60,000 nucleotides of DNA from Glandiceps talaboti (lineage: Eukaryota > Hemichordata > Enteropneusta > Spengelidae): the NCBI RefSeq assembly GCF_964340395.1, contig NC_135556.1:19939642-19999641 (forward strand), in the 5' to 3' direction. The position numbers and the translations under genes are program-made. Of the stretch, positions 48,437 through 60,000 are shown piece by piece. How positions within the stretch are numbered: position 1 is the first letter of the stretch; each line of letters starts with the position of its first letter. Under the pieces are notes generated by a model, which was not told the DNA's origin, searched no databases, and saw nothing but the letters and a program-made list of their open reading frames with translations.

Positions 48437-48665
48437 AGGTTAATATGATATCAAAATTAAGACATTTTAGAATCCAACATGGCCGCCGAATAGTGTGTTA
48501 ACTCTTTGGGAAAATAAAAGTTAATCGGTTTTCTTGAAAACAATACAGCGAACCCCCAATTTCTTTTATTATTCAAGAAGGAATCTTTCATATGGCAAAG
48601 TTTGGAGAGATTTTAAGAACTCTGATTTTCAGTGAAATTTGACCGGGGGTGCATTCTACTTGAAA
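48437..48665 (+). repeat. interspersed repeat family R1, copy 3
   Basis: Contains GATATCAAAATTAAG, AATCCAACATGGCCGCCGA, TTTTCTTGAAAACAATACAG, TTTCTTTTATTATTCAAG and TTTTAAGAACTCTGATTTTC. The best match to copy 2 (35850-36040); shares the leading and trailing blocks with copy 1 (18193-18402). Confidence 0.6.
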
Positions 48666-50094
48666 GTAGGTGAGTAATTAGATAGAGAACAAATCCTTTT
48701 TTTTGCTCTTGAAGAATACTGTGTCTTTTGATAATTTTCTTAGAAAATAATAAAAACGCGAGATCGAATAGCAATAAATAAATAAATATAAGAACCAACT
48801 TACGAGTATGTTACGAAATGATGTATACTTCTTACATGTAATAACCTTTAAAATAAAATATTCATGTCGGCATGAAATGCCTTGGGCTTAAAAATTCAAT
48901 TTCCAATAATATTCCACACCATTTCCGGCAGTGTTACCACGACAACAGAGTATTGGGGTTATTAGATTTGTAAATCGACCTTTTGTAGTAAAGAATTTAT
49001 GCGTATGGTTTTATGGGGACCCTGATGAACAGTCTGCAAGTCATATCTGATCAGTGTAGTGATTGAACATGTGTTCATTTTAGTTACAGTCTTTGTGTCT
49101 ATCGTAATAGGAAATAGAAGTTAAATAATACGATATTTATCTCAGTATAACATGCCCATTAACTTCAACCCGATTATCAAGAAGCCGTTTTTCATTAATG
49201 TCGATGAGTCTTTAGGTTGTGATAATTCAGGAGGGCGGGGTCTGCCATAGTAAGCATCGAGTTGGTAGCACCGCTGTTTGGTACAGGAATTCTACGAAGG
49301 TGTTAGAAACCGCGGAGTAAAAGTCTGTATGTCAGCCAAATGAATGGGTGAAGTGAGTATGCTGTACGCTCCAAAACCACGTTATTTGGTTTGCCAGTGG
49401 AGGGAGTGTCGCCTGTTAATTTGGTAAAGCACTGGTCAAATGTAAAATTGGTAGCCTTCAAACAACATTGTCCAAAGTATGGTGCCAATAGTCATACGTA
49501 TATACAAACCATTCATAAGTAGCGTCTCGATCGTGGTTTGGTGTTCAGAACTACAGTAATGCTGAGATTGCTCCTCTCCCCTCCCCCATTGCAATTCAGT
49601 TCAGTTCATATATCACAAACTTTCTGACAGGGCCCTCAATGAAGTGTCTAAAAGAAACTTCCATTTCAAATCCCGGCATCAAAGCAGCACACTAAGATCA
49701 GACTTCCTTAATTTTATTTTGATTATCGCATGATAACAACAACATCTAAATCTAATATAACCAGATGTAAACTGAATGTCTTCCGTAAGGGCAAAGTTTT
49801 GAGATTGTCGTTCCTACAGACAATTGTTAGAATACATGTACAACAGAACATATGTAATAAGTTATTTTTTCTCATTGATTACTATTTGCTCATTGCTGTT
49901 AGTGATCTCCTGGCCAACCACAACATGTATAAGCGCATCTTCGTCCCACTTTAGACAACATTTCCTGACGAGAAACTATTTTTTTCTTTTTTGTGGCCTA
50001 CAAAAATATGCAAATAACTTATTAAAGCTAAAAGCTACATTAGTAATATATTCAGGACAGGTGCGCTTTGGTATTGCAAATGTGTGTACCAACT
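48666..50094. other. intergenic, nothing recognised
   Basis: No convincing exon; frames of 60-92 aa show no domain. Confidence 0.4.
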
Positions 50095-50355
50095 TAGAAT
50101 GAATTTGAAGCGTGCATTCTTGAGATATAGCCTAATTACCGAAAATAATTAATTACGTAAATTGCTCATTAATATTCACGGGATTTTTACCAAAACCTAA
50201 TCAAGTCTTGCCATTACCCTACGGAATACGTCTTCAAAATTACGTTTGAATTGAGCAAGCCGTTGTGGAGAAAACGATGACACAGCCAGACAGACAGACA
50301 GACAGACAGACACACAGACTTCCACCCATAAATATATCTCTTCCTTACGGAAGAA
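50095..50355 (-). mobile_element. hairpin + TGTC element, copy B
   Basis: Read on the minus strand: hairpin TCTTCC-GTAA-GGAAGA (50354-50339), (TGTC)n (50317-50285), GTGTCATCGTTTTCTCC, GGCTTGCTCAATTC, GTAGGGTAATGGCAAGACTT, GATTAGGTTTTGG, then AATTATTTTCGGTAATTAGG and CTATATCTCAAGAATGCACG. This matches copy A (24395 onward) block for block, with one core unit instead of about 4.5. Confidence 0.65.
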
Positions 50356-51180
50356 AAAACGAAAGACGTCTTCATCATGTGATTGTCTTTGGTATCTTTG
50401 CTCGCCCTGGCGTTCAAGTCCCAAATTTAACACATCAATTGTACAATGTATAAACACTACCTTCGTGTTTGTGAATTAATGTGAAATAAAAGCAGAGTTC
50501 AAGAAGGCACGCGCCCTCAGATAACTTTATCTTTATCTCAGATAACTTTAGACTGCTGGGCTTTTTTTCCATATGAGTAAAGTCCCACTTTTGCACTGTC
50601 GTTAGAGAACGAAGTAAAAAATAGCACCAAAGGTGATGCAGCACAACTGTACAACAGTTCACGTTCAGCTCCATTCACAAAGTAGTTTAAGTAGTTTCCG
50701 AAATATAAGTTTTCGACCGAATAAACTTGCTTAGACCTAATTTGCATATCACTGATGGGATCATCTTGTTTTAAGTAATTCTTCATCAACACATTTCAGA
50801 AACATCCTCACCACATTTCAGCCAAATCTGACAAGTAGTATTGGAATTACAGATATTTGATAAAAACGTCACATTTTTTATCTAATTCGCATATCACTGA
50901 ATGACTAATCATATCATGAACATATCTCTATCTACACATCACTAAGAATGTCCCCACAAAATTTCAGATCAATCTTCCATGCAGATTTTTACTTTAATTT
51001 TTTTAAAACCCAAAATCATATTTTTGACCCAAATTATTGATCACGTGTGATGCAATCATTTTCATTTCAACTTGGTACATTGCCCACCAAGAAAAAGGAG
51101 CACATTTTACCAGTCACATTTATAGCCTGGATGTGCATATGTACTTTGCCCAGTAATTTTGCAATATTATATAACGCTAT
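50356..51180. repeat. intergenic with ~135-bp duplicated repeat
   Basis: 50738-50960 contains two related units beginning ATTTGCATATCACTGATGGG and ATTCGCATATCACTGAATGA, each followed by a CAGAAACATCCTCACC- or AAGAATGTCCCCACA-type block. A single diverged relative lies at 28318-28450. No gene recognised. Confidence 0.45.
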
Positions 51181-52346
51181 AATAATAATATCTTTACTGC
51201 TTTAAAAGCCTCCGTCCCATATACAACGTAAGAAATGTACAACAAAATCAAAGTCAAAATCACATGTCTTAGTTCAAATGAATTTTATTGGGATGTATCT
51301 TTTACTCTCATCGTCGTAGAAGGAACAAACTAAAAGAAAGTGATATTCATCTTCTACATCTCCACTGACACAAATTTTACGAATTCTATTCCACGGGTCA
51401 ATATTATGTCGCCTTCCTTCTTCAGTTGCCAATGGCAAAGCTGAACAACGAAATTTAGCAAAAGAGCGGATAAATTTACTTAAAAATGAATATTTTTCTG
51501 GTTCGTGTAGACTTTTGAATAAATAAGATGTATGTAGTTTTGGTGTCTGTGATATATTCATTATATTTTTTTATCGAAGTTGACCAAGTATGTCTACCCA
51601 ATCTATCTAAATTGCAAAGCTGCTGCATTAGATAAGCTTGTTTTGGAAGTCTTTCAATTGGCATTTCAATAAGTTTCAACCAGTAACTTACACATAGCTT
51701 TAATGTAGATTTAAAAACATGGAGGCGACCACTTGGTGTGTGACTAGGAACTCCTAACATTTTCTTACACCATTTCTTTGTATTTTTTCTAAGATATAGT
51801 ATTGAAATCCCCAGATTTCATAACACAAAATTGGCATAATCATAGAATCAAAATGTTTGAAATAGCAGAGAAACAGAAGGAAGGCTATCTTGGAAGTAGC
51901 AATTGATATTATTTTCATAGCTTTATTAGCCTGGTCTGTCAGAGTTTTGACTGCTTTTGACCACATGTTTCTTGAGGATAGCATTAGTCCCAGGTATTTA
52001 TAGTAAGAAACAACTTCAAATTTTTGAATTCCCAAAAGTGCCATGTCTCAGGAGCTGGATGATCCCCCTTTCAAAAAATAATATTTTTTGTTATGTCCAA
52101 GTTGACTTCCATGTTCCATTTCTTAAGAAAGTGGTGTAAAATATTTAGAATATGCTGTAGGTTTCTAGCTGAATCACCAAAAATTACAATATCATCTGCA
52201 TAAAGAAGGGAGAAAATGTTGCAAAGTTCCTGTGTCAACTGTATGCCAATATGTCCCGAATTAACAAGCATTGTATTGAGCTCCTCTATAAAAAAGGAAA
52301 ATAACAATGGGCTTAAAATACACCCTTGTCTAACACAGTTGGTCAT
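51181..52346 (-). pseudogene. 5'-truncated non-LTR retrotransposon relic
   Basis: Minus-strand frames in order: NCVRQGCILSPLLFSFFIEE (RT block 4), SLLYADDIVIFGDSARNLQ (YADD, block 5), KFEVVSYYKYLGLMLSS (block 7-type YLG), then SYWLKLIEMPIERLPKQAYL, and GRRHNIDPWNRIRKICVSGD ... EDEYHFLLVC, a Cys/His tail motif common in several non-LTR clades. Frame changes and a stop separate the parts. The 3' end is near 51181 in TAATAATA repeats. The clade differs from the L2-type element at 46265; the nearest local relative is the relic at 26372. Confidence 0.8.
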
Positions 52347-52470
52347 TTAAAATATTGAGATGTAGTATAAAGAGATTTGACACACGCTTTAACCCCACCA
52401 TACTTGACGTCACCCCACTATGCGGAAAAAAGTGTATAAATATAAGGAAATGTCTAATGGTGTTAAGAAG

Positions 52471-52597
52471 CTCTGCTCTTCTGTTCTGTTCTGTTCTGTT
52501 CTGTTCTGTTCTGTTCTGTTCTGTTCAGTTCTGCTCTATTCTATTCTATTCTATTCTATTCTATTCTATTCTATTCTATTCTATTCTATTCTATTCA
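52471..52597 (+). repeat. compound (CTGTT)n / (CTATT)n microsatellite
   Basis: About nine TTCTG units, then a transitional TTCAGTTCTGC, then about eleven TTCTA units: a pure block switch of one base inside the same pentanucleotide. Confidence 0.95.
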
Positions 52598-52609
52598 CAT
52601 GACAACGAG

Positions 52610-53100
52610 CGGAATACATCTCCTTAGTTAGGCCCACACTCGAGTATTGTACTCTGCAGTGGTAATTTCACTAGAGATAAGCTGTCAACGAGAACAGAAC
52701 ATCTTGACTCGGCATTTTACAACACCTTGGGGTATAATCGGATGAGCATTTAACACAAAACCGTAGGGGTGGGGCACTTGGCTTTGCCAGTACAAAACTA
52801 CCTGTCACTAATTCAAAGGCAAATCCAGTACACACAACTCAAATAGCTTCGTTTAACTTCAAGCGTGCGTATAAGACTGTCACAAAGTTTGACATGTTCT
52901 ACGGACAGTCAGAGATTAGAACAATCTACCAAATAAAATAACCAACATAAGGGAACAGAACATTTCAAATAAGTAGTTACAACATTGAACAGAACACAGG
53001 ACAGCAACATCAAGATCATCAAGGACTAATGCCAATCTATACACACCACATCATACTCGTTTAGAGACGTTGAGTGGAATATTAAAGAATGACAATAAGA
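52610..53100 (+). pseudogene. possible CR1-like LINE tail, heavily decayed
   Basis: Frames here give TLEYCTLQW (compare the PxLEYxxxVW block after the RT) and later FKRAYKTVTKFDMFYGQ, reminiscent of the R-L-x-M-F-Y-K block of CR1-type elements, with stops and frame changes between. Weak. Confidence 0.3.
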
Positions 53101-53603
53101 CACTGGTCGATTTAAATGGATCACCGATCATAGAATGTTAGGCTTGACACAACCATGACAACAAGACATTATTTCATATAATGATATCATGTTCTTATAA
53201 AATGTGTCGGTATGTAGATTTTATCTTTGTCATACTACTCTGAAGATAGTTTCTTTTGTACATGTGCTCTATACTGTGTTAAAGTGTAATAGTGAATATA
53301 GAATTACTACCACTAGTACTGCCAGTGATCTTTCCCCATTACCTATACCTTTTTTGAGTTATAGTACATTTACTGAAAAATGTAATTCATCGGCGGTGAA
53401 CAAAAAACGCCTGGAGTATCGGTTTATCTTTAGTGATAGATCATATTCGCAGCTGTAGGTATTTAATGATTTCAATTTCATTGTACCGTCCGCTCACTAA
53501 ATTGAAATTTCTGACTGTGTGTGATTTAACTTATGACGTAAACCTTCCTACAGAATGTGGAAGGGGAAACTCACGCTACTATAAAGTGAATTATTGATGG
53601 TGT
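53101..53603. other. intergenic, nothing recognised
   Basis: The 84-aa frame at 53204-53458 has no domain. Confidence 0.4.
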
Positions 53604-54060
53604 GCAGGGTATGGGCGGTAAGATATGACAATGTATGGTAAGGCTTGCTCCAGGTATGGTAAGGCATGATAAGGTCTGGTAAGATATGGTATGGTAATGT
53701 GTGGTAAGGCTTGACCAGGTATGGTAAGGTATTAGTAAGTAATATGAAGAGCATTTCGAGTGCAGAAATGTTTAGTAATCCCGTCAATGTGTACTATCTA
53801 TCAGCATCCATGACCTGTTAGATTCCTAACTTTTCGGTTTCAGTTATGGGTTGGGGTGTGGTCGATTTGGCTATCACTATCACCATTGTCAGCTACAAGT
53901 TACGGTTATGTGTGGTAAGGAATGTGTGGTAAGGTATGGTAAAGTGTGGTAATGTATTACTGGAGTGTATGGTAAGGTGTGGTAATGTACGGTAGTGTAT
54001 GGTAATGTTTTGTAGTGTATGGTAAGGTATGGCAGTGTATGGTAAGGTCTGGTAATGTAC
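53604..54060 (+). repeat. GGTAAGGTATG-type minisatellite in two blocks
   Basis: Block 1, 53604-53740, and block 2, 53912-54060, both of short TATGGTAAGG / TGTGGTAATG units, with about 170 bp of unrelated sequence between. Minus-strand YHTLPYHTLP peptides are translations of the repeat. Confidence 0.85.
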
Positions 54061-56923
<2,863 letters not shown>

Positions 56924-56924
56924 C

Positions 56925-59900
56925 CTAGGGACAGACAAATAGGCAATTAGTGAGGGGGAGGCAGAGGGTTAACGTAAATGCGAGAAATGTGAAAGAAAGA
57001 AAATTAGATTGATACACTTATTTCCTTAGAATTTAATGACACGATTCACATTAATCATAAAATCACATCTTTGTCTAATAATGTCATAAAAGAAAGTACA
57101 TTTTCGTACGACTAAGTATGTATGTCTAGAAGAGTGTCTTAAAAGGATAGCATTGTAAAATTTTACGTTCACCTTTGTTTTACCCGTAGACTTGATGTCT
57201 CCAACATTTGTCCATCCTTCGCATTAGAAAAAGCAAGGCTCCTCGATGCTTGTTATCGAGAGAGATGACAAATTACGTTTTCCCTTTGGTTATTTAATAC
57301 ATTCCCGTATTTTACTGATATACACTTCAATACGGTATCAATGTACCCCTCGTAGCAAAACTCTTCATCGATCAGGTGGTATAGATTGCTGCCCCAAAGC
57401 AAGATCAATTCTTAGAACATTACAGTAACGTGATACTAATCAGGAGAAAGAGAATTCAGTCAGAATTTTCTATGACCAAATCCAACCTTTCACATCAGAT
57501 TGTTGGAATAATTCTTTTGAGAAATGCTGCGGTTCTATTCACATGATAACGCAAAAGTCCCCTTGAGGTATTATGATATCTGATCTGCGTATTCATGCAA
57601 CACGTTTGGCGCATCCCTGTTATTGAAATTACATTGTGTGAAGCTTGTCAATCTTACATATATAATTAGCGCATGGAAGTATGGTCCTTTAAAGGGGTTT
57701 ATAATTAGTAATAGTAATTAATGACATTTATAACTAAACAATGAAGAATGATGTTATGCTGGGAAAGCAGTGTGAACTAGTATCATATAGCGATATCGCC
57801 ATCTATTCCGAACAACTTTGGAAGACGTCTCCAAGTGCGTGAATCTCTGTCTGTATTTACCACTATTAACGTATTTCGATACTTCTATTCAAATGTAAAC
57901 AAATGTTTTAAATTGATTTACTCGTTGATCTCCAAACAATTGAAAAAAGGATTCTCTGCTGAATCAGTCTGTCTATATTTTTCATCAATAACGCCATTCT
58001 TGCCAAGAAAATCTCCGTGTGTTATCAGGACTTTGTCGTTTGAAGTACTTGCAATTGAATCCTATCCATATTAATGTTTGGAATTTTCTTGTAAGATTTC
58101 TGTAGGGTTTAACGTGTAATTGCTTGCATTATTTCCCATGTGTAGTTTCACTGTCGTACATTCTCTTCATGGATATTTATATTAGCTAAGATTTAGTACT
58201 CGAGAGACACGTGTACGGTATATGTATGCCACTACAGTCATCCTGCCCATCAGCTACATGTCGAAAATAATATTTCGAGGATGAAAGAAGATTTGCTTGT
58301 TCCTGGATATGTATTACCTGTGATAGCAAAATGGCACCAAAATAATTACAGTGTTCTCCCCATTGTAGAGAAAACATGGTGCTAACACCGTCCTTGCCAC
58401 TCAGGCCAACATGCTTGGCAGGTTTCTGCCCTGCTTCAAAGTGTTCACCATCCCTGAACTTTAGTAATCTTACAACATTATAATAATACTAGCAATACTT
58501 TCACATGAAAAGAAATGACTGATGTCCTTGTGAGTATGTATGTATTAAAGCTGCACTAACTGCAACTGGAACGGTTTTTTAAAACGAAAATGTTTTCTTT
58601 GGTAGTTACTCACTCGTAATACCGTACTGAGATCACTATAGCATCACCTGTGGGTAAATGTACTTTTCTAGCTGTACACACAATAAATAAAATTAAATCT
58701 ATTTTTTGGTCCGTACCCAAAATAAATGCCATAAAAAATGTTTCACAAATTTCTTCAAATGTAATGATAAATAATTATGATATTAGTTTTTATACAACGC
58801 TTTCCCACACTGCTCAAAGCACTATGTTATTATACTTCCTCAACTCCCTGGGGAGAATAACATCTAGGCTCAGTGAGCAAATAAGAATACGCATTCACAT
58901 TGCAAACTGTGTCCTAGCAGGTCCCAAATTGTACTGTTGGGTTGAATTGGACACAATAGTGGGTAAGAGCTTGCTGAATGACTTTAGCCATTCAGAAACA
59001 AACGGCAGCAGTTGTGTTAGAACATGCCACCTGCCGATTCCAAGCCGGACACTCTAGATTTTCGACCATCATGACTTCAAAAAACATATAGAATATATTT
59101 GCCAAGTATTGTTTAAATTATTCAAATCCTACTTTAGAAATATTCAAATCCTACTTGAGAACATTTACAAATTTTGTAAACTTACATGGCAAAAGGGTAA
59201 TTGATATTATGGATTTCGATGAATAATAAACAGATTTAAACAAAATGCGTAGAATATGCATGTAAAAAATTCAAAAGCAAGTCGCTTTTGATGTAATGAT
59301 GATATTGATGAAGTGGTTTAATGATAAATTATGCAAGTTGTGCTTGCATAACATCTTTCTGTAATTATTAGGACTATCAACAAATGTTATTAGGAATATC
59401 CTAAATTAATATGCAAATGGAGTAATTAATATGCATAGACCACATAAAACTTGTATACCAAATGTCATTTCATTTGAAGCACTAATATACATACTGGCAA
59501 GCAGGCAGACAGGCAGGCCAAAAATATAAGCATCCCTTCGGGGTTATGATCAACCAGAGTTTGCTCCCTGTAAAGATACTTGACAAATATTAAAGATATT
59601 GTCATTATCTAATGGCGATAGAATAAGGTACGTATATATGTTTTTCTTGACAGCTTAGTGTTATGACTCTCGTAAACACCGTAACTATTTCCTCCTTTAT
59701 AAATTTGCCGTGAGCTCTAACCAACATTCATGAGCATGTGCTCTCCTTATATCTGAACTGTCATTGAGGATTGTATTTTGAAGTTGAATGTACTGAACTC
59801 CCATCAATATTGTTAGGGCCTTGGGTAACGGTGAAATCAGATCTGCTCTATCCACGAGCCACTCTTGATTCGTGACATAATAAAGGAAAAGTTCAGATTA

Positions 59901-60000
59901 ACAAGTCTTCGTAGAAGACACAGCTATCAGATACTTTGCTTCTATGTGACTGAATGGAGACCTGATTTCAGTGAAATTAGTAGCAACAAATAGATGTAGG
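56925..60000. other. intergenic with repeat ends
   Basis: 58548-58690 is related to the left end of the 20422-21867 element (TTAAAGCTGCACTAACTGCA, ACTCACTCGTAAT, ATCACCT, GTACACA-AATAAA). 59340-59550 has AATATGCAAATGGAGTAATT, GCAGGCAGACAGGCAGG and a CCCTTCGGGG hairpin: a probable eroded member of the hairpin/tetranucleotide family. The 135-aa frame 58650-59057 shows no domain. No gene recognised. Confidence 0.35.

Overview
The window is AT-rich (roughly 36% GC by eye), gene-poor and repeat-dense metazoan DNA. The evidence is spliced-gene structure, a class A G-protein-coupled receptor exon with a clean splice donor, Penelope-like elements (PLEs), CR1/L2-type LINEs, TTAA-flanked MITEs and many long (TA)n tracts. 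A marine invertebrate (mollusc, annelid, hemichordate or lancelet-like animal) fits best, but the window cannot settle the phylum. No bacterial-type operons, CRISPR arrays, rRNA or credible tRNA genes are present.

Layout. 1-12 kb: intergenic DNA with a compact CRE / inverted CCAAT / CRE / TATA cluster at 1.12-1.17 kb, a 31-bp minisatellite (1.6-2.5 kb), TA and TATG microsatellites, and a 1.3-kb element with 57-bp terminal inverted repeats (8.64-9.92 kb). 12-19 kb: an inverted degenerate PLE terminus (12.1-12.7 kb), a small foldback-like element (14.0-14.5 kb), GC-rich MITEs with GTTACAC...TGCAAC ends (16.6-17.45 kb), a TTAA-type MITE, and a TA/PLE-terminus cluster (18.4-19.06 kb) holding a well-formed hammerhead ribozyme. 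20-28 kb: TIR elements, a possible ADP-ribosylglycohydrolase relic (23.5-23.7 kb), an element with an end hairpin, a TGTC microsatellite and a ~148-bp tandem core (24.4-25.3 kb), a perfect 47-bp inverted repeat, a LINE relic and another TA-embedded PLE box (27.4-27.6 kb). 32-33 kb: the only convincing host gene, the first coding exon of a peptide-type GPCR on the minus strand (TM1-TM3), with a minisatellite in its downstream intron. 36.9-38.05 kb: unrecognised minus-strand reading frames with hydrophobic stretches. 39.2-41.6 kb: a 1.63-kb near-perfect palindrome of a PLE 3' region (GIY-YIG endonuclease), flanked by TA tracts and four copies of a ~60-bp PLE terminal box, two inverted hammerhead motifs among them. 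45.8-47.75 kb: a nested stack of degenerate minisatellite, TIR element and 5'-truncated L2/CR1 LINE. 50-52.4 kb: a second copy of the hairpin/TGTC element and a minus-strand non-LTR relic. 52.5-60 kb: pentanucleotide, GGTAAG-type and GA repeats, a triple AGGTCA (DR1) array, and sparse unrecognised DNA.

No genes here form a pathway. The main story is mobile elements: PLE ends occur repeatedly and only inside (TA)n tracts, carry hammerhead ribozymes at different stages of decay, and are commonly arranged as inverted pairs, up to the 778-bp-arm palindrome.
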